From: Parafrankia discariae
GTDB lineage: Bacteria; Actinomycetota; Actinomycetes; Frankiales; Frankiaceae
Assembly: GCF_000373365.1 (NCBI RefSeq)
Contig: NZ_KB891181.1
Coordinates: 52,189 to 116,188, forward strand
Direction: 5' to 3'
Length of the DNA stretch: 64,000 nucleotides
Shown: piece by piece, positions 32,626-41,662 of the stretch
Position numbering within the stretch: position 1 is the first letter of the stretch
Layout: every line of letters starts with the position of its first letter
The notes under the pieces: model-generated
Databases searched by the model: none
What the model was told of the DNA's origin: nothing
What the model saw: only the letters and a program-made list of their open reading frames with translations
Program-made: the position numbers and the translations under genes

Positions 32626-34242
32626 ATGGACGTCCCCCACGACCGCCGCCCGAGCCAGCGCGCCGTCGTCGCCACGCTGTTCGTCGCGACGATGTTCATC
32701 ACGATCATGGACACCACGATCGTCAACGTGGCGCTCCCCTCCATCGCCGCCGATCTGGGCGTGAGCTCCGGGTCGATCGACGAGGTCGTGATCGCCTACC
32801 TGGTCAGCCTGGCCGTCTCCATCCCGGCGTCGGGCTGGCTCGCGGACAGGTTCGGCAGCCGGCCGGTGTTCCTCGCCGCGCTCGGCGTGTTCACGGCGGC
32901 CTCCGCCCTGTGCGGGCTCGCCGGGAGCGTCACCACCCTGGTGATCTTCCGGGTGCTCCAGGGAGTGGGCGGCGGCCTGCTCACCCCGGTGGGGATGGCG
33001 ATGCTCTACCGGGTCTACCCCCCGGCGGAGCGGGCCCGGGCGGCCCGGATCCTCATCGTGCCCACCGTCGTCGCGCCGGCCGCCGGCCCGATCCTCGGCG
33101 GAGTACTGACCGACCAGGCGTCCTGGCACTGGGTGTTCCTGGTCAACGTGCCGATCGGGATCGCCGCGTTCGTCTTCGGCCTGGTGTTCCTGGCGGGTTC
33201 CCGGGTGCCGGGTGCCGGCCGCTTCGACGCGCTGGGCTTCCTGCTCTCGGCGAGTGGCTTCGCCCTCGTCCTCTACGCGCTCTCCGTCGGGCCGGAGCAC
33301 GGCTGGCTGTCGGCCGGGACCCTGGCGACCGCCGGGATCGGGCTCCTGGCGACCGGGGCCACCGTGTGGTGGGAGCTGCGCCGCGCCCAGCCGCTGCTCG
33401 CCCTGCGGGTACTCGGCAACGACCTGTTCCGCACCGTCAGCCTCACCCTGTCCATCGCGTTCATGGCCTTCATGGGCGTGCTGTTCCTCGTCCCGCAGCT
33501 CATGCAGACGGTGCGGGGCGCCAGCGCGACCACCTCCGGGCTGGTCGTCTTCCCCGAGGCCCTGGGCGTGCTGACCGCCACCCAGATCGGCGGGCGCCTC
33601 TACCCGCGGGTCGGGCCGCGCCGGCTGATGGCCGGCGGCCTGGTCCTCGCGGCCGCCGCGATGCTCTCCCTCGGCTTCCTCGACTCGGCCGGATCCCTCT
33701 GGCCGTTGCGCGGGCTGCTGTTCGGCGTCGGCGTCGGCATCGGCTTCGTGATGATGCCGGCCCAGACCGCGGCCTTCGCCACCATCTCCGCCGCGTCGAC
33801 GGCCCAGGCCTCCGCGCTGTTCAACGCGCAGCGCCAGCTCGCCTCCGCGATCGGCGTCGCGTTGGTCTCCACCGCGCTCAGCCTGGCCCGACCCGCCGCC
33901 ACGGGATCCGGCGGCGGGTCGGTCGTCGGGGACACCGGCTCCTTCAGGTGGGCGTTCGCCGTCGCCGCGGCGCTGGCCGCGCTCGGGCTGCTCGCCGCGC
34001 TGCGGGTGCGGGACGCCGACGCTGCCCCGACCATGCGCCCGCCCGCCGGGTCCGCCCTGCTCGGGCACGGTCGGGATGACCAGCGTGGAGGTTCCCGGGC
34101 CGGTGCTGACGGTCACGTCGACCGGGCTCGTGTTGGGCGTGAGGACGTCGGCGGCGCCGCCGGAGACCCGGACGTTGTAGCCCCGGGTGGCGAAGTAGCC
34201 GGCCTCGCTCGAAGGTCGAACGGATCACCGTTTAGGGGGTGA
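32626..34242 (+). CDS. MFS transporter, DHA2 (14-helix) drug-efflux type
   Basis: A 538-residue DHA2 exporter. The start has MFITIMDTTIVNVALPSIAADL, motif A is GWLADRFGSRPVF, and motif C is VAPAAGPILGGVL. About 14 helices are expected up to about residue 465. The last 70-80 residues are polar, Gly/Arg/Ala-rich and not transporter-like. That part overlaps an antisense coding relic, so the original C-terminus was probably shorter. GGAAGGAG precedes ATG 32626. Likely control is by the 39-bp palindrome and the TetR at 34492. Confidence 0.88.
   Translation: MDVPHDRRPSQRAVVATLFVATMFITIMDTTIVNVALPSIAADLGVSSGSIDEVVIAYLVSLAVSIPASGWLADRFGSRPVFLAALGVFTAASALCGLAGSVTTLVIFRVLQGVGGGLLTPVGMAMLYRVYPPAERARAARILIVPTVVAPAAGPILGGVLTDQASWHWVFLVNVPIGIAAFVFGLVFLAGSRVPGAGRFDALGFLLSASGFALVLYALSVGPEHGWLSAGTLATAGIGLLATGATVWWELRRAQPLLALRVLGNDLFRTVSLTLSIAFMAFMGVLFLVPQLMQTVRGASATTSGLVVFPEALGVLTATQIGGRLYPRVGPRRLMAGGLVLAAAAMLSLGFLDSAGSLWPLRGLLFGVGVGIGFVMMPAQTAAFATISAASTAQASALFNAQRQLASAIGVALVSTALSLARPAATGSGGGSVVGDTGSFRWAFAVAAALAALGLLAALRVRDADAAPTMRPPAGSALLGHGRDDQRGGSRAGADGHVDRARVGREDVGGAAGDPDVVAPGGEVAGLARRSNGSPFRG
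34045..34225 (-). pseudogene. possible antisense gene relic under the MFS 3' end
   Basis: The minus-strand frame reads ATRGYNVRVSGGAADVLTP and VTVSTGPGTSTLVIPTVP, with normal protein texture but no start. It lies where the MFS reading frame stops looking like a transporter. I do not recognise the parent gene. Confidence 0.3.
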
Positions 34243-34320
34243 ACTCGATGATCAGGCCGGGCGGGCCCACCGGGGCGCACCCGCCCGGATAACGCGCCGG
34301 ATGCTCCGGATAAGTGTCGG

Positions 34321-34358
34321 CCGGTGCCGGTGCCGGTGCCGGTGCCGGTGCCGGTGCC
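34321..34358. repeat. hexanucleotide repeat (CCGGTG)6
   Basis: Six perfect CCGGTG units plus two bases, between the MFS gene and the TetR gene. Confidence 0.9.
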
Positions 34359-34491
34359 GTTCAGTTCGGAGTGCCCGGCGACGGGTTTCCCGGGTTTCCC
34401 ACGCGTCTGCCGAACAACAGCGGTTTCGACCGCCGGTTCGACTTCCGGGCCATGGCTGGTCCTTTCCGGGCGATCATCGACAGCTCGGAGG

Positions 34492-35052
34492 TCACACCCC
34501 GGCCAGATTGTGCAGGCCGGCGCGAACACGATCGAGGGGCATCTGGCGGGCCGCGACGAGATAGTCGACGACATCGGCGCGCAGCGCGGTGAACAGAATA
34601 TGCGCCAGATAGTCGGTGTCCTCCCCGGGCCGCACGATCGCGAGGCGCCGGGTGAGCTCGGCGATCCAGTACCGACTCGACGAGTTCGAATAGTAGGCGT
34701 TCGGCCCGCGGTGCTCGAGTGCCCGGATGAGGGTCCGGTTGGCCACCACGAAGTCGAGCAGGGCGTCGAGATAGGCGCGCAGGGACTCGGTCGGGCCGCC
34801 GCCGGGGCCGAGTGGGGCGGGCCCGTGCTCGACACGCTGGCCCAGCGTCTTCACCCGGGGCTGCAGGACGGCCTCGACCAGGGTGGTGCGGTCGCCGAAC
34901 CGGCGGAAGACGGTGCCCTTGCCGACCCCGGCGGCCTCGGCGATGTCGTTCATCGACACCTCCTCGGCCCCCTCGCGATCGAACAGGTCCGCCGCCGCGG
35001 CCAGAATGGCCGCGCGATTACGGGCGGCATCGGCCCGTTCGGCCCCGGTCAC
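34492..35052 (-). CDS. TetR family transcriptional regulator
   Basis: A 186-residue repressor. The N-terminal HTH is AARNRAAILAAAADLFDREG, then NDIAEAAGVGKGTVFRRFGD (about 34-53). The C-terminal ligand domain is helical, with a YYSNSSSRYW segment. GTG 35052 has GGGAGGAGG 6 bases upstream. It is the nearest regulator to the MFS exporter at 32626 and the most likely ligand-sensing repressor of it through the 39-bp palindrome. Confidence 0.87.
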   Translation of the reverse strand: MTGAERADAARNRAAILAAAADLFDREGAEEVSMNDIAEAAGVGKGTVFRRFGDRTTLVEAVLQPRVKTLGQRVEHGPAPLGPGGGPTESLRAYLDALLDFVVANRTLIRALEHRGPNAYYSNSSSRYWIAELTRRLAIVRPGEDTDYLAHILFTALRADVVDYLVAARQMPLDRVRAGLHNLAGV

Positions 35053-35535
35053 CGCCCACCTCCTCCCGCCGCGCGGACCCGGCGGTTTCGCCGGCCCGGC
35101 GATCCGCCGTGGCGCCACTCACCGGCGGCGCCGCTTCCAGTCCGCGTGCGCGAACGGTTCCGGCAAATTCTGCCAGGAGTCCCCGCGGTGGCGTCCGGGG
35201 CGCCGTCCGGGCCTCGGACTGGTGTTTCCACCGCCCGGATTCAGCCGCCCGGATTCAGCCGCACCCCGGGTTTACCTCAGGTCGCGGGGTCGAAATTGTC
35301 CGACCTCGGGGGCGCCGGCGCCCCCGCGCGCACCGGTTGTCCGGAGACGCGGCCACCACGAACCACGGCCGATCATGATCCGCTGTGGAGCACCCGAACC
35401 GGCACGACACGCCGTGATCGATCAGTCGTCGCGAAACGAGCTGCCGGACGATCTCGAGACCTGGGCCGGTCAGCACCTGGCCGGTCGGCGCCGTGGTACT
35501 TGACAGGATGATCTATCGCGGCCAGAATCGAATGT
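35053..35535. other. 483-bp gap
   Basis: No convincing gene in any frame. Includes the TetR 5' region and a Pro/Gly/Arg-rich stretch in all frames with no coding texture. Confidence 0.5.
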
Positions 35536-35901
35536 ATGTTCGATCTCCTCGGAGTCCGGCCGCGCCCGCGCACCGTCCCGCGCACCGTTCAGGATGACTC
35601 CGCCCAGGATGACTCCGTCGCGCCGGGCACGCGGCTCCCGTCGCAGCGAGTGGCCGATGAGCCCCGCCCGCTGTCCGCCCGATCGTCGAGCGGCCTGCCG
35701 CCGAGCGTGGCCCGGGTCGCGGCGCGCACGAGACTGTCCGCCGAGCTGCTCGCCGCCATCCTCACGGTCGACGGGCGATCGCGGGCGACCCTCGATGACA
35801 TGGAGCGTGCGGACGCCCTCGCGGACGTGCTCCTGGCCCGCCGCCGGCAGCGGGTCGACCGGCATCGACCCGAACTGGCTCGTCCGGCCCGGCATGGCTG
35901 A
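35536..35901 (+). CDS. hypothetical small protein (121 aa)
   Basis: Not recognised. The C-terminal half (VARVAARTRLSAELLAAILTVDG and MERADALADVLLARRRQRVDRH) has helical, protein-like texture; the N-terminal half is Pro/Arg-rich. ATG 35536 follows an AT-rich tract, GATGATCTATCG, and may be leaderless. It could be a real small gene or chance. Confidence 0.35.
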   Translation: MFDLLGVRPRPRTVPRTVQDDSAQDDSVAPGTRLPSQRVADEPRPLSARSSSGLPPSVARVAARTRLSAELLAAILTVDGRSRATLDDMERADALADVLLARRRQRVDRHRPELARPARHG

Positions 35902-36636
35902 CGCGCGGGCCCGCCGTGGCCGACGGGCCTGTTCCGGTGCGGTCGCACCGCCGGGAACTCTCGGATGCTCCACGATGAGTTCCCGGATGAACGGCCGTCC
36001 TCCGTGGAGGAATTCCCGCGGTGCTTTCTTCGTGTCGCCTACTCACAGCCAGGGGGTGGCGGTGCGCACGGCAGTGGTCTGATACCGAAAGGGGTGGTCG
36101 TGATCAGCTGTGCGAGTGCGCCCAGCGCAGAACCCGGCGACGGATGGGGCGCTGCTGCCCGACAGCCTCACGGGCCTGGTCGAGGCGGGCGTGGGTGGTT
36201 CGCCGCTCCGGCTGCGCGGTGGCCGCGCCAAGGGACAGGAAGGTCTCCTCGGAGCTGAAGTGCCAGGGGTTGTCCGAGCGGCGGGCGGCTGGCTTCTCGT
36301 ACCCGCTGGAGTGAGTTGCGGCATGGATGGCGTTCAGCACGGCGGGCTCCCGGGTGCGAGAAGGGGCAGGAGTTCGGCGGTCGAGTCTCAGCCGCCGTAA
36401 TTAATAGTGCATGCACCACGGAGTTCTTGTAAGCCCGATCGACGTGACCTCGGACGCACCCGGCGAGGACCCGGAAAAAATGTGACCGACGCCCGTGGCC
36501 TGGAACACAATGCGGCCGAAAAGTGCCGCGTGAGCGGGGTCGCCGGGTTACGCCGCTCACATTCAGGCCGGCCATCGGTGACGCGTGTCACCAACGGCAG
36601 GAACGCGAATTTCAGTGGATCTACGGCGAGTGGAGA
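35902..36636. other. 735-bp region without a convincing gene
   Basis: G+C is lower than the flanks. One minus-strand frame (36104-36340) reads NPWHFSSEETFLSLGAATAQ and might be a gene relic, but has no recognisable family. A small palindrome, GGTGACGCGTGTCACC, lies near 36576-36591. Confidence 0.4.
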
Positions 36637-36843
36637 TCAGCCGACGCGCAGCTGCTCGCCGGGCACCGTCACCTCGTCGCCGGGCCGCAGCTGACGGCCC
36701 CGGCGGGTCTCGACCTCACCGTTGACGCTGACGGTCCCGCTGGCGAGCACCGCCTTGACCGCCGAACCCGCCTCGACGACGTCGGCGAGCTTGAGGAACT
36801 GCCCGAGCCGGATGACGTCGCCACCGATGCTCACTTCACGCAT
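36637..36843 (-). CDS. S4 RNA-binding domain protein
   Basis: A 68-residue stand-alone S4 domain: IRLGQFLKLADVVEAGSAVK, then VSVNGEVETRRGRQLRPGDEV. Such YaaA/RlbA-like proteins bind structured RNA, probably ribosomal. The natural family start is MREVSIGG (36843). An in-frame GTG at 36861 gives six extra residues. Neither has a good Shine-Dalgarno sequence. Confidence 0.85.
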   Translation of the reverse strand: MREVSIGGDVIRLGQFLKLADVVEAGSAVKAVLASGTVSVNGEVETRRGRQLRPGDEVTVPGEQLRVG

Positions 36844-36931
36844 CTCCCCAGCATGCCTCACTGCTCACCGGCCGCGGCCCACGGCTGGCCGCGGGCCGCG
36901 GGCCGAGCCCGTCCCGAACCGGGCCGCCGGT

Positions 36932-38155
36932 TCAGGCGGACTGGCCGAGCTGGAGCGGGAGCGCGACCAACGAGCGGATCGTCGTCGTGAAGGTCGGCTG
37001 GAAGTTGTCCGGAACGCGGTAGTCGGGGATGCGGGCGTGCCATTCCCGCAGGGCGATGCGCAGCTCCAGCCGAGCCAGGTGCGAGCCCAGGCACCGGTGC
37101 GGCCCCCGCCCGAACGCGATGTGCCGGTTCGCCTCACGATCGAACCGGACGGCCTCGGGCTCGGGGATCTCCCGTTCGTCGGTGTTGGCGGCGCCGAGCA
37201 GACCGGTCACGACCTGGCCCCTGCGGACCGGGCAGCCGGCGATCTCGGTGTCCTGGGTCGCGAACCGTGCCACCATCATCACCGGCGACTCCCAGCGGAG
37301 CAGCTCCTCCACGGCGTTCGGAATCAGCGCCGGGTCGTCCACCAGCACGCGCCGCCGCTCGGGGTGGAGCGCGAGGTGCAGCATCATGCAGTCCAGCGAG
37401 GCCGAGACGGTGTCGAGACCGGCGACGAGGAACAGGAAACAGATGTCGAGGATGTCCTCGTGGCTGAGCCGGGCGCCCTCGACCTCGGTCCGCAGGAAGC
37501 GGCTGACGATGTCCTCGCCCGGGGTGGAGCGCCGGTCGGCGATGACGGCGTCGAAGTACTCGTAGATCGACGCGGCGGTCGTCTTCAGCAGGGCGATCGA
37601 GTCCTCGTGGCCTCGGGGCCGCCCGGTGATGGACTCGGGCCGGATGAAGCCGTCCTTCATCTTGAGGAAGGTGGGGAGCTCGTCGAGCGGCAGCCCCAAC
37701 AGGGCGAGGAACACCTGCGACGGGAACTGCAGGGAGAACCGCGGCACGAAGTCCACCGTACTGTCGGTGGCGATCGTGTCGATGAGGCCGCGGGCCAGGT
37801 CGGTGATCGGCCCTTCCATCTCCTTCATGCGCTGCGGGGAGAAGAGCGGATCGAGGATCCTGCGGTATTCACGGTGTTTCGGCGGGTCGATCTGCAACGG
37901 GATCAACGGCCGCTCGGTGCCCGTCTGGGTCACGCCGACTCCGGAGGAGAAGACCTCGGGGTTCGTGAGCAGTGTCGCGATGTCCGCGCTCCGGGTTAAC
38001 AGCACTCCTCTTTCGCCCAGCGAAACCGTGCGCTGGTCGCGTAACCCGGGGAAGACTGCCTGTGGCGCCGTCAGGAAGGCGGGGTTCTCCATGGGATTTC
38101 CCGACCCGGGTGCCGTACTCGACGCCGTACCTGACGCCGCACTGTCAGTCGACAT
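36932..38155 (-). CDS. cytochrome P450
   Basis: A 407-residue soluble bacterial P450. The I-helix motif is FLVAGLDTVSASLD, the ExxR motif is in AVEELLRWESPV, and the heme loop is FGRGPHRCLGSHLARLEL with the Cys near residue 354. The ferredoxin and reductase are not adjacent; the nearest ferredoxin is at 4825-5016. ATG 38155 has GAGGAGC upstream. A 35-bp palindrome lies 20-55 bases before the start. The closest subgroup seems to be the actinobacterial CYP107/CYP125-like soluble enzymes, but I cannot say which. Confidence 0.9.
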   Translation of the reverse strand: MSTDSAASGTASSTAPGSGNPMENPAFLTAPQAVFPGLRDQRTVSLGERGVLLTRSADIATLLTNPEVFSSGVGVTQTGTERPLIPLQIDPPKHREYRRILDPLFSPQRMKEMEGPITDLARGLIDTIATDSTVDFVPRFSLQFPSQVFLALLGLPLDELPTFLKMKDGFIRPESITGRPRGHEDSIALLKTTAASIYEYFDAVIADRRSTPGEDIVSRFLRTEVEGARLSHEDILDICFLFLVAGLDTVSASLDCMMLHLALHPERRRVLVDDPALIPNAVEELLRWESPVMMVARFATQDTEIAGCPVRRGQVVTGLLGAANTDEREIPEPEAVRFDREANRHIAFGRGPHRCLGSHLARLELRIALREWHARIPDYRVPDNFQPTFTTTIRSLVALPLQLGQSA

Positions 38156-38175
38156 GTGAGCTCCTCGCCGTAGGC

Positions 38176-38210
38176 TGCGACGAAGTTATACCAAGTATAA
38201 AAACGTCGCA
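38176..38210. promoter_or_regulatory. 35-bp palindrome before the P450 gene
   Basis: Outer arms TGCGACG/CGTCGCA (38176-38182, 38204-38210) and inner arms TTATAC/GTATAA (38186-38191, 38195-38200) around CAA. It is AT-rich in the centre and 21 bases before the P450 start. It could be an operator or, less likely, a terminator for the upstream SDR. Confidence 0.6.
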
Positions 38211-38256
38211 ACCTGGTGAAGAGCTCGAAGCGCTGTCTCCCGGCGTCGGCGCCGGC

Positions 38257-39195
38257 TCAGAGCGGGTAGGTCACCGTGGTCAGTCGCTCGGACAGTTCCC
38301 AGAGACGTTCGGCCGTCCCGGTGTCGCGCGAGGCGGCGTTGGAGGTGACCAGGACCGGGTGGCCGGTCATCCTCAGCAGCCCGGACGGCCCGTAGTACTC
38401 GCCACCCCTCGCCGCCGGATCGACCGCCGCGCGCAGCAGGGGCAGAGAGCCCTTGAACGCCGAGTGCACGATGGGGTTGGGGATGTGATCGACGACCTTC
38501 TTGAGCCTGCGCTGAAGTGGGCTGGGGTTGCCCCCGACCTCCGTGTTCGCGCCACCGGGATGCGCGGCGACGGATCGCGCCGACCCGCCCGCCGCCGCCA
38601 GCCGGCGTTGCAGCTCATAGGTGAACAGCAGGTTCGCGAGTTTCGACCGGGCGTAGGCCCGGAACGGCCGGTAGTTCTGAGCCAGGTCGAGATCGTCGAA
38701 ATCGATCTTTCCCATCCGGTGCCCGTTGCTGCTGACCGTCACGACGCGGCCGGCGTCGGCGGCCGTCACGGCCGCCAGGACGAGCCCGGTGAAGGCGAAG
38801 TGGCCGAGGTGGTTGATGCCGAAATGCTGTTCGAAGCCGTCCTCCGTCCGGCCCTGGGGTAACAGCATGACGCCGGCGTTGTTGATGAGCAGGTCGATGA
38901 CGGGGCGCTCGGTGACCAGTGCGTCGGCGGCCTTGCGCACCGAGGTGAGCGAGCCGAGATCCACCTGCAGTACCGAGACGTCCGCCTCGGGGACGGCGGT
39001 CCGGATGGTGTCCAGAGCATCCTGGGCCTTGACCGGGTTCCGGCAGGCCAGCACCACTGTCGCGCCGCGCCCGGCGAGCGTCCTGGCGGCCTGGAAGCCG
39101 ATTCCGGAATTCGCGCCGGTGACGACGGCCGTCCGCCCGGTCAGGTCGGGAACGTCGGCCGCGCTCCAACGCCGCCGCTTGGGCGCCTGCGCCAT
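38257..39195 (-). CDS. SDR family oxidoreductase (retinol-dehydrogenase-like)
   Basis: A 312-residue SDR of the longer, RDH/WWOX-like kind. It has TGANSGIG (26-33), NNAG (105-108), TVSSNGHRMG (153-162) and Y181-x3-K185 (YARSK). The cofactor is likely NADP, with R52 (CRNPVK). ATG 39195 has GGAGGAG at 6 bases. It lies upstream of the P450 on the same strand, with a palindrome in between, so the two may act on one substrate. Confidence 0.88.
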   Translation of the reverse strand: MAQAPKRRRWSAADVPDLTGRTAVVTGANSGIGFQAARTLAGRGATVVLACRNPVKAQDALDTIRTAVPEADVSVLQVDLGSLTSVRKAADALVTERPVIDLLINNAGVMLLPQGRTEDGFEQHFGINHLGHFAFTGLVLAAVTAADAGRVVTVSSNGHRMGKIDFDDLDLAQNYRPFRAYARSKLANLLFTYELQRRLAAAGGSARSVAAHPGGANTEVGGNPSPLQRRLKKVVDHIPNPIVHSAFKGSLPLLRAAVDPAARGGEYYGPSGLLRMTGHPVLVTSNAASRDTGTAERLWELSERLTTVTYPL

Positions 39196-39873
39196 GACGA
39201 CTCCTCCGCGATCCAGGAAAGGGCGCGCGTCTTCCAGCCGCCCGACGTACAACGGTGGCCACCACCGGGACCACGGTCAGCACAGTACAGGCCCGGCTCC
39301 GCACGTGATCCGGGTAGCCGGCGGTATGCGAGATGGCGTTGACGGGTACGCCCGGAGATCCGAACCCGGAGATCCGAACCCGGCGGCCCGGGCCCACGTG
39401 AGCCGGTGCCGAGGGCGGTCCCGTTCCGGAGTCGTCACGCCAGGTTCGTTGAGGCCAGGCCACGACCAAGGCGGCCGCTCACTGCCCACACTCGATCCGA
39501 AAAGACAAGAAGAATTCCGGGGTCGGGTGATTTTCGGTGCCCACAGGGCTGGTCGGCCCGTCAAGCGCGACAACCATCACACGAAGCTCGGGTAATTCCG
39601 CCGACACATTCTCTGGAGTATCTGCATGTGTGCTGACAGTGCGGCCGTCGCCGCGCGGCCGGGCCCCGCCACGGCCCCGCCCGCGGGCAGCCGTCACCTC
39701 GGCCTGGCCCTGTTCGTGACCGCCGTCACCTCGGCCGGATTCCTCCAACACGACCAGGCGGCACCACACCGGGGACGCGGCCGTGGTGCCGATCGGCTGA
39801 CAGCGGCGCCCGGCCGTGGTCGGGAGGACCGCGGCCGGGCACCGGTACCCGTCGTCGGGGTCGGACGTCGGGG
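39196..39873. other. 678-bp gap with a possible relic
   Basis: The plus-strand frame at 39626-39922 begins with a hydrophobic stretch (RHLGLALFVTAVTSAGFL), then turns into Arg/Gly-rich nonsense. It may be the decayed start of a membrane-protein gene. No other gene is visible. Confidence 0.4.
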
Positions 39874-41091
39874 TCAGATGCCTCTGCCGTCCCGGCAGAG
39901 GCTCCCATGGGAGACCTGGTAGGCCCGCCCGGTCGGATCGATCTGGACGAAGGCGTTGCAGTCGGGAATCTTCCCGATGTTGCTGCTCAGGTCGACCTTC
40001 TCGATCAGGCCGCCGGCGTCGTAGTCCGTGACCTTGCGCAGGGAGCTGATGAAGCCCTCCCGGGTGGGGCAGTCACCCGCCAGCTGAAGTCCCCGCAGGA
40101 AGAGATCGGTGTAGATGTACGCGAACATCGCGAACTGCTGCTCGGGCAGGGCGGTCTCCGGCGCGAAGCGCGTCATCGCGTCGCGGTAGCGCTCGATCGG
40201 CGCGCCACCGGCCTCGAAGGGCCGGAAGTAGACCGGGAAGGAGACTCCGGAGAGCGCCGGCCCCGCCGTGGGCAACAGGGCGCGGTCGTAGCCGGAGAGC
40301 GAGACACGGACCGGGAAGTTCAGGTTCTCGGCCCGGGCGGCCTTGATTATCTCCGCGAAGTCGTCGGGTGTCCCCAGGTTGAGCAGCGCGTCCGCGCCGG
40401 TGTCGGCGAGCTGGCGCGCGACGTGGGCCGGGTTGTCGGTGCTTTTCGAATAGGAGACCATCCCGGCGATGGTCAGCCCTACCGACTGCATGGCCGTGGT
40501 GTACCGGGCGGCGGACTCCGCGGTGAAGGACGACGAGCCGGAGGCCACGAAAGCGACCTTCGACCCACCGCTGGCCCTGATGTCCCGGCCGACGGTCTCG
40601 AGTGAGGCTCCGTAGTTGTACGAGAACATGTTCTGGTGCTCATGCCAGGCTGGCTCCGCCGCGAGGCCCACGACGGGTATTCCCTGCGTGGCCAGGGTGT
40701 TCATCGAGCCGCTGAGGTTGGCGGAGACCGTCACCAGGCCGAAGACGGACTCGCGCCGGAGAAGCTCGTCGACCACCTGCACGTCGCGGGCCAGGGAGTT
40801 CTCGTCATCCCGCCACTGGTAGACGATCTTACGGCCGTTGATCCCGCCCTCTTCGTTGGCCAGACCGATCCTGGCGTCGAAACCCGCGCGGGCGGAGACG
40901 AGCGCCTCGCTGCCGACACCCGTGTCCGAGTAGACGAATCCCAGATTCACCGCGTCGGAGGTGACTCCCACCGTGGAGCATGACGCTTTCGCGGCGCTCT
41001 CGGCTCCGGAGGACGAACAGCCCGCCGTCGCGAGTCCCAAGAGGACCGCGGCCGCCAACCCCAGTGGCCGCGCCAAGCCAGCTAAGAACAT
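39874..41091 (-). CDS. ABC-type substrate-binding lipoprotein, paralogue of the one at 31243
   Basis: A 405-residue lipoprotein with lipobox ATAGC (Cys 25). It has VNLGFVYSDTGVGSEALVSA and SGVSFPVYFRPFEAGG; this second stretch is identical in the protein at 31243-32448, and the two align over their length. No permease or ATPase is nearby. A box, ATATTAGTGACA, lies about 430 bases upstream. The protein probably binds an organic acid or amide in the cell envelope, perhaps as a sensor partner. Confidence 0.87.
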   Translation of the reverse strand: MFLAGLARPLGLAAAVLLGLATAGCSSSGAESAAKASCSTVGVTSDAVNLGFVYSDTGVGSEALVSARAGFDARIGLANEEGGINGRKIVYQWRDDENSLARDVQVVDELLRRESVFGLVTVSANLSGSMNTLATQGIPVVGLAAEPAWHEHQNMFSYNYGASLETVGRDIRASGGSKVAFVASGSSSFTAESAARYTTAMQSVGLTIAGMVSYSKSTDNPAHVARQLADTGADALLNLGTPDDFAEIIKAARAENLNFPVRVSLSGYDRALLPTAGPALSGVSFPVYFRPFEAGGAPIERYRDAMTRFAPETALPEQQFAMFAYIYTDLFLRGLQLAGDCPTREGFISSLRKVTDYDAGGLIEKVDLSSNIGKIPDCNAFVQIDPTGRAYQVSHGSLCRDGRGI

Positions 41092-41662
41092 GAGAATCCC
41101 CTTGGACGGTCAGGAACGAGAGTGATGACGCGGGTTTCCGGGCGAGTCGACGGATCCTGTGCCGACTCGCCCGCGCCCAGAAGTTCTGTCCGGCCTGGTG
41201 ATTCAGCTGGCCGGTGCGGGCGGGAGGTCATGGCGGCCGTGCGGGGCACGCCGCGCGGACCTGTGGTTCACGACGGTGCCGAAACGGACCGGCCGTATTC
41301 GGTCCGTTGCCGGGCCGGACTCCCGGGCGGCGTCCATCCGCCCGCCGTCGCCGAGAATTTCGATCCCCGTTCCGTTCTTGGTTACGGCGTCGCGGGAGCG
41401 GGTGGCCGTGGCCAGGCCGCCGCTCCGGGAGCCGTCCGTGCGCCGCTCGGTGGTGGGCGCCAAACCAAGATCCACTGAGATCCTCCGGTGCAAGTCCTCT
41501 TCGTGGCGGGACGGTGTCACTAATATAGACGTTGCGCCCGGCCCGGCTCGCGCGAGGGCTCGGGGCACGCCTCAGCCCGGACGCGGCCCGGGCAGTACCC
41601 GGACCGTCTCCTGCGCTGGTAGCCGTCGGGAAGGATCTGGGCCTTTTCCCCGACGGAAGTCA
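41092..41662. other. 571-bp upstream region of the lipoprotein gene
   Basis: No convincing gene. It holds a conserved 12-mer box at 41515-41526 that is also found before the LLM gene, so the lipoprotein messenger may have a leader of about 400 bases. Confidence 0.5.
41515..41530 (-). promoter_or_regulatory. operator-like box 1, ATATTAGTGACA
   Basis: On the minus strand, reading toward the lipoprotein gene, it is CTATATTAGTGACACC. The 12-mer repeats exactly at 42333-42344 in the same orientation relative to its own downstream gene. A TetR gene lies between the two boxes. Confidence 0.5.

Noticed and set aside
38176..38210. Rho-independent terminator for the SDR gene
   Set aside because: The arms are AT-rich in the centre and the site is just before the P450 start; operator is more likely, though not proven.
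39626..39922. A 98-codon plus-strand gene
   Set aside because: Only the first 35 codons look protein-like; the rest is Arg/Gly-rich. Treated as a possible relic.
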